A stretch of 64,000 nt of DNA from Polytrichum commune (lineage: Eukaryota; Streptophyta; Polytrichopsida; Polytrichales; Polytrichaceae). Below the pieces are notes generated by a model that did no database searches, had not been told where the DNA came from, and was given only the letters and a program-made list of their open reading frames with translations. How positions within the stretch are numbered: the stretch's first letter is position 1; every line of letters starts with the position of its first letter. Both the position numbers and the translations under genes were made by a program. The DNA is taken from assembly GCA_950295325.1 (NCBI GenBank), contig OX485805.1, positions 7,750,501 to 7,814,500 of the forward strand, in the 5' to 3' direction. Of this stretch, positions 12,661 to 25,460 are shown piece by piece.

Positions 12661-14641
12661 GAGGATCGACAAGGCAATAACCGGATCAGATCCGGATCTC
12701 CTCTCACATGTCCTATCCGGCACTCCTATTCCTCATACTCTCTCTCCTCCGCTAACGATCTCCGGATCATTCACGCAAACATCAATCAAGGAAAGTCAAG
12801 AAGTGAGAAACCAAGTCATTTATGTAGGAACAATCGAAATACAACAATGGAGAAGGAACCCTTCCCCAACTCCTTATTCAGCCTTAAGTAGAGGCCCTAA
12901 AATCCCTAACCTGAGGGTGGCGGCCCAGGCGGCCGCCCCTAAGGAAACCCTAATTGTATCCGTTCTCCCGGATTTCCCAGATCAAGATCCGGATTTTCCG
13001 TTGACAAACTTAAGAGAAAATTTCATCCCTCCTCTTCAAAAACTTCTAAGTCCTCCCTTCCTACGTCTATTCTACCTAACTAATCTTCCATTCCGACCTA
13101 AGAAGAGCGCGGCTTCTTTGAAGCCGATCCCTCCTTCGAATGGTTCCCTAGTCCGCTGACGGCGGATGAGCCTCCTCCCGGCGACGCCTTCTGCAGCCGT
13201 GTGAGCATCCTCCTCATGTTCGGAGAAGGAGCAATCTCATCCTCTGAGTCCGCGGTCCTCTCAGTCCCCGGGGTTCCGGAAACTGTACTCCCCTTCCGAA
13301 TGCTCCGGACCGGGGAAGGGTCGCTTCCGGTACGCTGTTCCGGATTCTGCCCGCCCGAGACCGAAGCAGTCCGCGGATCCCTGTTGGAGGCCGCTCTCGA
13401 CGGTGGCGGATGTCGGGGTCACCTTCAAACCCTCAACAAACTTAGACGGTGTAACCCGCTGCTGACCGGTTTACATGGAAGTTACTCCCACCAAAATTAG
13501 ATCCTTCATTTGATTTCCATTTCTGGTGAAGGTGTTTGCACTCATATAATCTTAATTTTGCGATACATAATCTTAAAGCTCTTTTGAATCCTCAAGGACA
13601 AATTGACCTAAGTTTTCAAGTTTATGTTCCCCGAAATTTAATGTCAAGGTTAGGTGTTCCTAAACCTTTATTAGATTTTTACATCTTATATGGATTTAGT
13701 AACATCATCCTTTTTCTAATTAAGAATCTTTTATAAATCTCTAAGGATAAAGTGTCCAAGTCTTTAAGTTTATGTTCCCCGAAACCCTAATGTCAAGGTT
13801 AAGTGTTTTTAGGGAGAACATCGTTCATACATACAATATCTTTCATGGTTTGAATGATCGTAAAAGATTCTTAATCCATTTAAGAATGTGTGTTTATGAT
13901 AAGTTCACAATTCCTTTGAAGGTCCAAACATACTCCCTCACTAAAGTATATTCATAAGATTTCATTCTTCTACTCAATTCCTAGAGTTCACATAATTTAG
14001 ATAAATTTTTGTTCTATATCTACTCAAGTCCTTTTTCCTTTGCAATTCCTAGGCTATCATTTGGAGTACATTTGAAGAGGTGTGTTTAGAGATGACATTT
14101 TGAGTAATGCTCGATGTAGCCATCTCTCGTTCGTCCTTCTCTTGGTATGATGGTGAAATCCGATGCCTTTCACCAAGTAAATCACTTCATACTTTTCGAT
14201 CCATGATTACCAAAACTCCAAGGTAGCCCTCACATGTTAGATCTCCCTTTTATGCAATGGCTTTGAAAACATTATCTCCAAGCTCTTCAAAAGGTAAGTT
14301 CTCCAAAGTCCCTTTTCTTTTGTGGAATTTCTAATTTAACGCCACTCACGGTTTCCAAGTTTTCCTCAAAAGATTCTAAGTTTAAATATTTTGTTTTGCA
14401 GCCTTACGCCTCAAATTTTCTTCTAATTATAAGTCCTCCAATTCTCTAAGTTTTGAGAATCTTCCGAATCCTTCTCGATCTCCGGGCACAAGGATTTATC
14501 GATACTTTTAAACCTCGGACGCCAAGAATCGTTGATCCGTAATGGTTTTCTAACTTACGGCCTCCAATCTCTAGGGTCTCCAACCTCAAGGGCCTCCAGT
14601 ATCAAGGGCCTCCAAACTCAAGGGCCTCCAGTCTTCTTGAA

Positions 14642-15134
14642 GCCTCCAAGGATAATATTTCAATCCTTTTAGTTCCGAAAGCCTCCGAGGATAATATTTC
14701 AATCCTTTAAGTTCCGAAAGCCTCCGAGGATAATATTTCAATCCTTTGAGTTTCCGAAAGCCTCCGAGGATAATATTTCAATCCGTTAAGTTTCCGAAAG
14801 CCTCCGAGGATAATGTTTCAATCCTTTAAGTTTCGAACGCCTCCGAGGATAATATTTCAATCCTTTAAGTTTTGAACGCCTCCGAGGATAATATTTCAAT
14901 CCTTTAAGTTCCGAAAGCCTCCGAGGATAATATTTCAATCCTTTAAGTTTCCGAAAGCCTCCGAGGATAATATTTCAATCCTTTAAGTTTCCGAAAGCCT
15001 CCGAGGATAATATTTCAATCCTTTAAGTCTTCACGAACGAGGATCTTAATTTCAATCCTTAGTTCTCAAGTTCGAGGATCTTAATTTCAATCCTTAGTTT
15101 CCAATTCGAGGATCTTAATTTCAATCCTTTAGTA
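14642..15134. repeat. 39-40-bp tandem repeat array
   Basis: About ten units of 39-40 bp share the core CCTCCGAGGATAATATTTC followed by AATCCTTTAAGT. Three shorter units of about 35 bp follow, with the core CGAGGATCTTAATTTC. Differences between units are mostly in the last few bases. The array sits in the AT-richer middle of the 11719-18459 element. Confidence 0.85.
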
Positions 15135-16262
15135 TTTCGAAAACCTCCGACTTTAGGGACCCGGTCTCAAAGTCCTTCAGTTGCGTGGGCCTCCAGTCTC
15201 CCAGTCTGCCACCTCGAGTGCTTGCGTTCAAATGAGGGTAATTAGGTGCCATATGTGGCCCCTTTTTATAGGCTTCAAATTTAGGGTAATCTAAGATGTG
15301 GCGGTTAGGTCTTTAAATGTCTGTATTTACTAATTTTAGCCCTGAATGTTCATACAGTCTAAATTCAGCCATGTCCGATCTATAATTAGACTGGCACGTG
15401 CTTAAAATAGATCTACCCATGAGGTACATACGGGCATGTTCTAACCGCCTAGATGTGCCTTTGGTGGTTATAACCTTTCATCCATTCATCCGAATTGCAT
15501 AAGTTCATTAAAAGGAAATGGGGTAGTTTATGTTCATCCGAAGGGATTTCATCCCCCTCGGGTATGTCCTTTCATCTACCATTTTCTGGGTTCATCCTCT
15601 CCCATCCCTTCTTACTATTCTACTAAGTAGCTTCTAACCTACTATGGTCAAGAGTTTCACTAATAGGTTTACTATCTTAGGTCCTTCCCTAACCTACTAG
15701 TGCATAAGTTCACTAATAGGCTTACTAGGTTTGGCTCGGCCCGCAACCCTATATTCCCGGGTAAGCCCAGTGGGCCCTACAAAGGCAAGTGGTCCAGCCC
15801 TAATTCCTCAATGCCTTCTCCTTGGGCTCGCAGCCCTCCTTCTCGGCTCCCAGCTGGCTCTTTGCTGGCTCGCCACGTGGTTGCTCTGGTTCGCTCCAGT
15901 CTCCTCCGGCCCTCGGCCGTCTCTCAGTCCCTTCAGCCTTTGGCAGGCCCTCAGTCTCCTTGATTCTCGGCGCTCCCCTGCTCGTCTGTTGCGCTCCCAG
16001 TTACTCTCTCTTTTGTTGATCTTCCTGTATGCTTGATCATGGCTCTACAGCGGACGGAATGGACTAACCATTTGGCAGTCCGGAAGAGAAGATGGTGAGG
16101 CTTGAGTCATAGGGGTCTTACCCCTGCTCGGAGTTGCCTCCCTATCCGAAGTTTGGTGCCAGATTGGCGTCCTGGCCCTATCCGGAGTCCGGGACCGATC
16201 CGAGGTCCGCGGAACAGGGGATTGACCTCGTCCGGATCGGACGGACCCGGTGCTCTTCCTCC

Positions 16263-17768
16263 TCACCTGTGGAGAGCGGACCTTGTCCGGAGCCCCTCCG
16301 GAACTACCAGGCCGAGAGCCGCCTCCTTGCTGGCTGGGTCCTGCAATTTCGGCGGATTCTGAACCAGGGCCACTTCACCAACCACCTCATAGAGGGTTCC
16401 GGTTGGTGACCCAGGCGGACCCGGATAGAGTACCCGCCGGGGCGTTCCGCTCGGCAGAACCACCTTCTGGATTTCCGCCGGGAGATCCTTCATTGTCCGT
16501 GAATACTTCACGAGGATGGGGAGGGTCTGCCTGGCGGAAGCGGGTTCTCCGGACTCCATCATCCGGTCGTAGAGATGCGCCTTATTGACGATCTCCGCCG
16601 GATGCCCCACCAACTCCCGGATCCGACTGAAGACCACTGCCTGCTCCGCGTGGTACTTCCGGATCTCCTCGCTCTTCTGACTCAGCTCCTGAGTCATGGC
16701 TGCCACCTGCGCGGTGAGGTGAGCATTCTCCGTCTTGGCCTGCTCGAGCTCCTTCCGGTCCGGTCTCTTGGCCAACTCCCAGAGAATATTTCCGGGTCCG
16801 CAGTCGTCCAGGGCCTGGTTTGCTTCTCAGACGATGTGCTCCAACCGGTAGTACTGGTTTTGAAGATCCTCCATCCCCTCCTGGACCCGTTTGAAGGGAT
16901 TTTCCGGAAAGTCCCAAGCGGCGAGGTCCACATTCTGCCAAGTGGTCTCTCGGCTGGGTCCGGGTTCCGGATGATGATGAGGAAGAGGAGGAGAGAGTGG
17001 CCTCGAGATGGTGGGCGGCGGGCTCCCGGGTGAGGAGGGAGGTGCTTCCGGAATGATTGGGTCGCTGGAAGTCTCCGTCTCGAGGTCTCCGGGTTCCGGA
17101 AGGAGCTTGTAGGCGACCTCGTCCGCCCCTATCGTTAGCAGGTCCTCCTCCTCTGCCAAGATGCAGTCGAAATGCTGGTAGAGATGCAGAATGAAGGGGG
17201 AGAGGAAGGAGGGTTTCCGGCCAATATGGGGATGGCCCGCCCTACTATTTCCTGGATAATCAGCCCCCAGTTCACCGGCCGGACTCCGGACATAGCACCG
17301 AACAGGGTGTTAGCCAATCCACTTCGGTTTGTCCGGGTTAAGGATAGGCAGGAGGAACTCTAACACCCTTCGCTCCCTCATGTTCCGGCAGTTCCCGGGG
17401 TGGAAGCCGTCCTTCGGATCCGCGTCCCCTTTGAATTTTCCGGCGAACAGGCCGTCGCGGCGGCCGGCCCACCCCTCTGCAATCCCCCTAGGAAACCCGT
17501 AGACCCTATTCCAGGTGTCCGGAGTCCAGTGTTCCGGATCCCTCCTCTTTGTTCCTAGCCACTGATTTCCCCTCTCGAATTTGAACTCCCGGAGGGTATC
17601 TTCTGCTCGGAGGTTCCAGGATTTGGAGAGCAATCCTGCGCAACCCATCACCCGGAGATCTTCCGCGAGCTCCTGCAGCTCCCTATCCTCCCTCGGGATT
17701 GCAGGGATGAGGGCTTTGAGCGGAATCGGGACGGGTTCCCTCTGATCCTCTTCCCGTGCTTCCGGCAT
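16263..17768 (-). pseudogene. Gag-like remnant of the GC-rich element
   Basis: Consecutive minus-strand open pieces include a segment with TWNRVYGFPRGIAEGW and VLEFLLPILNPDKPKW, followed downstream by GVRPVNWGLIIQEIVG. The pattern recalls the N-terminal 'putative plant transposon protein' domain found before gag in some plant retroelements. A proline-rich acidic linker and a coiled coil (ELEQAKTENAHLTAQVAAMT) follow. It is broken, with a few breaks. Assignment to gag is an inference from order and composition. Confidence 0.4.
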
Positions 17769-18639
17769 TTTCCTTTCCCTTCTAACTTTCCGGCTCGACT
17801 ACGGAAACTTTCTCTCTCCCCTCCGGGTGCCCTCTGTTCCGGCTAATGGCTACAGAGTCCCGGCAAGCCAACTGCCGGTGACTGGAAAGTGCGGAGTCCC
17901 AGCAATCCAACTGCTGGCGGCTCAAAATGACGGCAACCTCACCACTCGTTCTCTCAACAACCTGCCTTTTGTGATCAGAGAGAAAAAAAAGAATGGGGAG
18001 GAGAAGGAAGGGACCCTTAAGTATCCTTCCTCCCTCTTCCTTCCCCCGTTACCGTTCGGTTTAACGGAAAACGGTTGACAACCGTTTTCCGGCGGTTGTT
18101 ACCAACGGCATAATTAACAGTTTTACCAACGGTGTTCTTTCCCCCCTCTTATCATCATAAGTCCGTTGTAACTGTCTCTCCTCTTCCGGGCCGTTAGTTG
18201 AACGTGGCATAACTGTTACTTGGTCCAGCCCAGCGGTCCGGACCATGATCAAACGGTCCCCCTAATCCACTTTACCGAACCGGTAATCATACCCATTTTT
18301 ATCTTTTTATCGTGTAAGACGGATTTAGACCGCCCTAATTCCCAGTACCCTAAATTTTAACCTAAAAGACCCTATTGTCCTTACGAAGGTAAGCAAAAAT
18401 ACGGAAAATGGATCCGTATTTCCGTATTTCCGTATTTCCGTCAAATTTGGACTCCCACAAGCACTATCTTTACAAATTGGAAGTTGGGTGGGTGTCATGG
18501 ATTGCTTGCACACAAAAAAGTAATGCGGAGATGGGGATGTGTCCCAATTATTGAAAGCCTACGATGAGGCAAAAGTGCCTCCCTCTTCTAAATTCAAAAC
18601 CCGGTGTCCGCTAGTGCCAACACTTTCACCCTCAAGATA

Positions 18640-20130
18640 TTGGTTCTTATCTTCACCGGCCACATGTTAAGTAATACCTTCCATTCCATAATATATTTAT
18701 TTTTGTTGCCATTCACACAACACTTGATATCATCTTGGCAAAACCAAAATTTATGCTTCACATTGTTGGTGGAAGGCTAGGAAACTTCTTCTTCGACTCT
18801 TTCTATGTTGAAGATGAGATGCCATGTTTGCTAGTTCCGGATTTGGCATTCCACAAAGTCCATGTATTGGCTTGCATTGCCTACCATTCTTTGAAAGAGT
18901 TGGGTGGACTAGGAAGTAGGGTAGTTAGTCTCTAACATTGATGTGCTATGTGCCACACCATGCTCTACAAAATTAAAAGACTCCTCTATACATGCTTAAG
19001 AATGGAATAGTTCGCTTTGTTAGGTCCACGTGAGTTGCATTCGGCACCAAGTCGCAAACCAAGGTTATGTTTGGTACCACCAAACAACTATGAGCCCTCT
19101 AAGGCACAATCCATGGTATTAAGAACTTCTACCCTTGGATAAGATGTCATGGCCTCCGCCAGTAGCTTTGGAGTTTCACACTTGGTAGTAGCCTTCAACT
19201 TCAACAATGTTGAATCAAGGCATTCACTAGTGGACCCACCTTTTAACCATGACCTGTAATTTTCAATCTACATGAAGGCTTGGATCAAATCCTTCACTGT
19301 GGGTTCATATAGACAAACCATTTTGTTTCTAGATTGTTGCAACCACTTGTTGGGAACTTCTTCCGCAAGGTTGCATGTTGGCATTTATGCACATTCATCT
19401 ATGGTCATGTCTTACATACACGATTAATCTTGGTCATGGAGGTTATATACAAAACACTATGTGTATTAAGAGGTAACTATTGACAACAACAAAGAAGGAA
19501 TGAACAAGACACATGAAGACAACCATCATGAACAAATGACATCATAGTTTGTATTGAACATCGTTCATTACCTAGCAACCTTGTAATACTTGCAAATTTT
19601 CTTGTGCCGTAACAACAATGATGGCTTGATATAAATCTGGGTCACCTTATCCAAACTAGCACACCAATGGAAAACACATGTGCACTCACGACCAACCATG
19701 GATAGACTTGAGTCACCGTCCCTATGAAGTTTTTTCACAACATTCCAATAGGTTAGTGCACTATCCGCCATGACTACATGTAACATTTTCCCAAAACAAA
19801 GTTTGCGTTGCTCCATCCTCGGATTGCATATCACAACACGCTATTGGAAGGACCTACAATATTTGATATTATACACATGACATGAAATCCTTGTCCAGTC
19901 TTTCATGCGTTTTACACGATTAAATATGTTCCACGAGGTCTCTGTGTTACCTCCAACTTGCATACGCTTTAGAAGATCCACTCCACTACCAAGGCAGTCC
20001 ACAAACATTTTGAAAGCAAACACTTTGTCTTGCTTATGACTCGAGAAACAACTGCCGTCGACAAATTTGAACCCTTATTCGTCTTTGAGCGCCATATCAT
20101 TGTCCATGGTACCAATCTCTCTTCATACAA
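18640..20130 (-). pseudogene. Degenerate transposase-like gene
   Basis: Read on the minus strand, this stretch holds coding-like pieces in shifting frames: FKFVDGSCFSSHKQDKVFAF near 20050, then MADSALTYWNVVKKL and RECTCVFHWCASLDKVTQ near 19690-19760, then WLKGGSTSECLDSTLLKLKA near 19180-19250. The phrase 'MADSA..NWN.V...ERTC.FHW' recalls an uncharacterised MULE-like transposase family common in bryophyte and lycophyte genomes; this is from memory and unconfirmed. Several frame changes and stops make a functional product unlikely. Terminal repeats were not found. Confidence 0.45.
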
Positions 20131-21811
20131 ATCGCTTTGATCTAGAATCCAAAATTATAAAATAAAGTCAAACCCAAGTTGTCCATCACAACCTCTAGGC
20201 AAGCTACCCATAGGTGATGGCCCTCACCTGGTGTTGAAGATTTCAGAAGGAGTTTTGCTCAGATTGTTTGTTTGGTGCCATCACAATACCACAATCTTTA
20301 TGCAATAGGTGTTTTCATCACCTATTTTGAAAAAACACATAAAAGCAATGCCCAAAGATTGTACAAGTAATTTTTCTTTAGTTTTTTTCTTAGGGTGAGC
20401 ACACTCTCTTACGTTTCGTAATCACGTCTGATAATGGGGTATTTATTGGGGGATATTTATGCACCTCTCAATATTTTCTCCCTCCTTATTGTAGGATAAA
20501 AAGCTACTTTGACATATTTTTAGCACCCTATATTTAATTGTAATTTTTTGGAGAGGCTAATTTTTGGCACAATTTTTTTATATAAATTGTACAAGTACCA
20601 AATAGTGGACGGAATACTACAAAATTGTGAAACCAACTATATAAGCAACAAACATTCCATACCATTGAAATTGTCATTCATTTGGTTTCAATCAGTAATA
20701 CCAATCCTAAACCATTAAGGGTACCATTCAAAGTACCATTCAAAATACAAGCAATAACACTTGGATACTAGTTAAAGGGTTACCAATAAACATGGAGATA
20801 ACCAAATAGACAAGTTGTAGAACACAGATAGAACAAAACAAGAAAAACAATCAATTGTGACAATATATGAAATTCTACACAAGTACCTAGTTCAAGAAAA
20901 AACCAAGGTTGCATTCAAATGTAGGAAAACTAAATACAAAAAATTAAAAATATTTACTTAAACTATGTTCACAAACACATTCAACTAAAGTCTCATTCAA
21001 ACCTTGTAACAAACGTTTACAATGTGAAGGGTTAGGATACAACTATGCACCCTCCAATATTATCAAGATACATGCTCAACATCCTCTACAATGTCATGAT
21101 AAAACTAATAAATTATGCGAGGTTTAGCACCAATGACGACAAATATCTAAAACTAGTTGATGGCATGAGGGGAACAACCTTCAAAGTCTCCAGCCACTCC
21201 ACATTGTCTTCCTCCAAGGCAAAGTGCAATCCTCCAACTCTACCACAGTGAGGTTGTCAAATGTTGTAGCACACCGTCGATCATCTAGAAAGGGTTGTTC
21301 TAGCAAAAGGGCAATCAATACAAGGTTGGCATATTGGACACCACTAACAAGACAAGTAAGAAAACAACAAAAAGGGGTGAAGAATGAATCACATGCCACC
21401 CTTTACACCCATAATTCCAGCAAGGTCCCACATGTTCAATGCCATTGCAAAACCCAATGGCCGTTGAGGAGCGCCAACACATTCCTTCCCTCAAAAAAAT
21501 CTCATGACATTTCCCTCCATACTTACATGTTTGATTTAAATTTGGACAAAAACTACACACTTCTTCATCCCAGCAGTCAAACCCGTAATCATTTTACTGA
21601 TCCTACTACCCCCTAGGATCCTATGTCTATGAACCTATTTTTTTTCTACTGATTACTAAAATGAAGGAATTATTCACCACCCTATTTTACATATAATCGT
21701 GTACAGAACATATTTCCAATGCTATGGTAGATCTAACGAACTTATAAATTTTACCCTATCCAAATTAAATTGACATTATTTTTTTAATCTCATATGGTTT
21801 TCTAAAATTCA
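20131..21811. other. AT-rich intergenic region
   Basis: No gene is supported. A partial relative of the 3695-4106 element may lie at 20396-20440. A minus-strand piece at 21181-21270 (FDNLTVVELEDC) resembles a single leucine-rich repeat and could be a gene fragment. Confidence 0.3.
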
Positions 21812-22217
21812 CGGGGCGATCACACCCCCTTACATTTCATAGCCACGTGCGATAAAAGTTTGCTACCCTATATTACATGCCATACATAATTTTTAAAATT
21901 ATGATATTTTTTCTACATACACTTAACCATTGATAATATCTTTTATATATTTTTATGAAATTTTTAGTCATCTTCATTTTTTGTAGTAATTTTTTTAGTT
22001 CAATGTTGCGTCATTCTAGTTAGAAACGGTATGTTTTATTAAAAAAACAAATCATCAAATTTGGTTACCAATTTTTACTATGTAATAGATACTATGTATA
22101 TCTACTCATGAAAAAAATCATAAAATTTTGAACCATTTTGGTGATGCTTTATGTAAAAAGTAGATTTTGTTTTATCGCACGTGGTGTTCAACTTGACAAT
22201 GAAGTGCACCCTCCGGG
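21812..22217. mobile_element. Small inverted-repeat element (MITE), copy 2
   Basis: It matches 3695-4106 along its whole length with modest divergence. It starts CGGGGCGATCACACCCCC and ends with the inverted counterpart GTGCACCCTCCGGG. AT-rich and non-coding. Confidence 0.65.
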
Positions 22218-22806
22218 CTAAAATTCCAATAGTCACCACCCTGAGGAAGACGGAGATGCATGGGTTGCTGCCCCACGAGTGTTGAACCCCTTCGTTGCAA
22301 ATAATTTTGTTTAGTGTGCCTTCTTGGATTACAATGATTCTAAGAACAAGAAGATTTTGCAAGACCTTCAAAACACCTTAAAAAGCTTTGCTTTAAGGCC
22401 GCATGTTGTGTACGAAGGAAACTTCATAGATAAATTACATATTGAGCCTTGACAAACAAAGTCATATGATTCAATTTTGCTATGAATTGTATAAGAATAT
22501 CAAAAAAAATGTTTTATGCATGCTTTTCTCGCATGCCAGGATATCCAATTTAGGATTGAACTATATAGATGAACTTCTGAAGTAATTTTTAACAATTTAT
22601 CTTTCAATTTAAACAAACATTTGCACATTGAAAGTCTTACATCTTAAGTCATTTTGATTTGCAAAGAAAAAAACCCTTGATCATTAATGGCTATCCGGAG
22701 TGTATGTTTAGAAACAAAGTAGGTCAAATTGAACATTCGTGGATGGCAACACATTGTGGTTTTGGAACGTCTACCTATTTGAGGGATGGCCCAAGCAATT
22801 GTATTA

Positions 22807-23322
22807 GGGCCACTTTACACTTAGAGGCCAGGCCAATTCCCCTTGAGGCCGATTGCATGAAATTACAGCCCTTTTTGGGTTGGAGGTCAGTCTCAACTAC
22901 ACATTATAAAAAGATTATAATGGGGACCAATTTTTCCATATGTAAAGGTCTTAGGGCCAAGAAGCTAGGCTGATTCAAAAAATCTAGCATAATCCAACGG
23001 ATCTTGCATAATCTAGCATAGAGCCGTTCATATTTCCACATAATCCAATGGATATGGTTCGCTGAAAATTTCATATTTTATTGAAATGTGACATGGGTCC
23101 CGAGGCCAAGAATTGGCCCTCCATTTTGGGTGCACCCAATTCAATGAGCTTGGGCCATGTCATACCATGCATTTTTTTAATAAAAAAATCATACCACCAA
23201 ATCGGCCCGGCCTCTAGGTGTAAAGGAGTTGGGGCCGATTTCAGCCTTTTGGCCAATCACAAGTGAGGGTTTCAAGACTCTTACACAACGAATTGGCTCG
23301 GCCTCTAGGTGTAAAGTGGCCC
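22807..23322. mobile_element. PIF/Harbinger-like MITE with TTA target duplication
   Basis: The ends are GGGCCACTTTACAC and its inverse, extending through an AGAGGCC block to about 32 bp. Exact TTA copies lie at 22804-22806 and 23323-23325. A second partial copy of the terminal sequence occurs inside near 23200-23225. It is 516 bp long and non-coding. Assignment to PIF/Harbinger rests on the 3-bp TTA duplication and the GGG start. Confidence 0.75.
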
Positions 23323-23325
23323 TTA

Positions 23326-24226
23326 GTGACTGTAGCGACTTGAAGAGAAGATTGAGGTATCTATGATGGGAACACAAAGTTCTCTCTCTAACTTTAAAAG
23401 AACTACACCAATATGTGCAATTAGGTTGCCCCAAGCTAATTTATTGTGATTCCACACTATTTGGAATACTGATTCCCGTAGGTAACAAATTACAAGAACT
23501 TTTATACAATGATTACTATACAAATGAATAAACAAAGTTACAAGTTTTTGTGATATGATTCTAATCCAAGGTAATTTGCATGGGTGAAGAGGCAACCTAT
23601 TCACAAAGGCAACCTAATTGCTCAAATCAATGTACATCTTCTACACCTATTACTGAGGTCCACTATAGTATTGTCATGCCACAATAATTTTGGTCAAAGT
23701 TTACACCCATGTCATTTTTGAGCCCACAATATTCTATGTTCAAATATATATATCAATCATTTCTACACAAACATGAAGCACTGTGGGTTGAAAAAAAGAA
23801 TAAATATCAATATAGCATCAATATCATGCCCAGAAATTCAACTTTATTTTAATAGTATATCACTCTATGTATAGATATTCATACTTTATCCAAAAAAATT
23901 ACCCACTCTAATTTTCAACCCACAAAGAAAATATCAATGGGCCATGATAATTATTTTTACCCACACTAACTTTCAGCCCACAGTAATAGGTGTAGTTGCA
24001 AGTTTCCCTTTGTGTCAATATACTGCACAATGTGTTCACAAGCTCACAACATGTAAGACACAACCTTTGTGATGAGATTAAGGTGCCATAATACATGGCC
24101 GCCTGCGGGATGGTCCAATTTCTTTTAAAAGCCTTTGTGGTGATTCAAGAGCTTCACTTTTGAATTGTGCTGGTAATATCAATTGAAGTTACCAAGCACT
24201 TGAAACCAGTTGGGGTTCAGGGTTCA
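23326..24226. other. Intergenic, no gene seen
   Basis: AT-rich sequence without recognisable coding or repeat structure, apart from two similar stretches beginning 'cccac' near 23905 and 23960. Confidence 0.3.
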
Positions 24227-24725
24227 GGGTCACTTCACAGACAAGACTGAGAGCCCGTGACCATTACACTTCAAGCACTCTCATTGGTGGAAAAGGCGGA
24301 GCCGGTCCAAGTTCGGTTCACACTACACTTGAGGGACCAACATAGTATGTGAATGCAAGATGGATGTAAAGTCTACATGGACTCCTACATGGCATCGAAT
24401 GGATCATGTTTCATGGTCACTTGGCCTATTTTTAAAAACCACCTCTTGGAGGCAGGCCTAACGCAAAAGCGGGAGACCATGACACTCCGAACGTTCACAA
24501 CCGTTGGTTTATTCTATTTTATCATGTGTGAGGACCCGCATGATTAGAAATCCATTGAATTTGCATTTGGTTGAGGGCCCGGTCACATATGACTTCACAC
24601 TACACTTGAGGGTCCGTGACCGCACTGCATGATTGTGGAGGTGTGTTGGGACGGCCTTTGAACACTTTCTTTTGGGCTCTCACAATTTCATGGTCACGGC
24701 TCGTGGCTCGTGTGTGAAGTGGCCC
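24227..24725. mobile_element. MITE of the GGGCCACTTCACAC family, copy 2
   Basis: It begins GGGTCACTTCACAG and ends GTGTGAAGTGGCCC, with TCA on both sides (24224-24226 and 24726-24728). The same interior is found at 34074-34577. It is 499 bp long; a short open frame at 24353-24547 recurs in the other copy but resembles no protein. Confidence 0.7.
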
Positions 24726-24802
24726 TCAGACTCAGTGTCAAATTCCAAAATTCTGAAAGTTTCATAAAATGTCTCACAGACCTTGAAGAAAATATCACAT
24801 GT

Positions 24803-24803
<1 letters not shown>

Positions 24804-24837
<34 letters not shown>
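24804..24837. repeat. (GA)n microsatellite
   Basis: An uninterrupted run of about 17 GA units. Confidence 0.95.
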
Positions 24838-24841
<4 letters not shown>

Positions 24842-25289
24842 AAAGGGCTTTTATAGGCTTTTCTCTGCACTGCCAATCTGTTGTACTGTGCTGGCCCGTT
24901 CAAAATATGTTGCTCAGTGACATCATTATGCCGAGTCATAAGAACACACCAAACCATCAATTTATAATGTAAAGGCCGGAGGGAAGGATTACAATAATGA
25001 ATGGAGCAAAACATCGACATGCATGTCTCAAAGATGTGTATTGAAAGCATCATCTCAAAGGCTTTTTGGAAACCTTGTCACGAACAATAAGTTATGTGGC
25101 ACCACCAAAAGATCACATCCATACGATTGAATGATATGTGTGCTTAAAATCAAAGGTATCATATAAATGTTGTAGGAGTCACAAACATTATAATATGTTC
25201 TGTAAATGGAAAAAATATCATGTGAGATGTGATGACTTCGTGAAAGCATAAAGAATGATTATTGATGAATTGACCAAGCTTCTAAGGCA

Positions 25290-25460
25290 ACGAACGAGAA
25301 GCGACCGCTAGTTACAGATGAACCGGTTCAGATTGAGAGATAACCGGTTGAAGTTCGAGACATCAGGAAAATTACCAATCGTTTTGGAGAAATCTATGGA
25401 ATTCACCTCAAATCAATAAAATAAAAACCCCGAAAGATGTCAACATGTAACCGCGGCAAT
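25290..25460. repeat. Repeat of the AACCGGTTGAAGTT family
   Basis: A stretch of about 170 bp ending in GATGTCAACATGTAACCG. It is also found at 31640-31800 and 37180-37345, and inverted at about 34850-35010 and 35200-35385. Some copies end in a CTCCCCGTTCATTGAA-like terminus, suggesting a small inverted-repeat transposon. Confidence 0.5.

Larger units (their letters stand above)
11719..18459 (-). mobile_element. GC-rich TG...CA retroelement-like insertion with AGCAC target duplication, old and broken
   Basis: The element starts TGTGGGA at 11719 and ends TCCCACA at 18459. It is flanked by the exact direct repeat AGCAC (11714-11718 and 18460-18464), the 5-bp duplication expected of integrase-type insertion. 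It is 6.7 kb long, much richer in GC and CpG than the surroundings, and studded with CCGG-core motifs in both outer thirds. Minus-strand gag-like remnants lie at 16263-17768. I see no RT or integrase and no direct LTR pair, so it is likely a non-autonomous derivative. The coding part is broken in several places. The exact target duplication argues against great age; the decayed frames argue against a very recent insertion. Confidence 0.6.

Noticed and set aside
12080-13500. Several plus-strand proteins in the CCGG-rich region
   Set aside because: Long open frames arise from GC-rich repeats; no domain, and the duplicated motif explains them.
14642-15134. CRISPR-like array
   Set aside because: Units are contiguous without unique spacers and lie in a eukaryotic retroelement.
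16575-17033. Plus-strand protein in the GC-rich element
   Set aside because: It is the antisense of the gag-like minus-strand frames.
24353-24547. 64-residue frame shared with 34200-34394
   Set aside because: Sharing is explained by the two copies of the same non-coding MITE.
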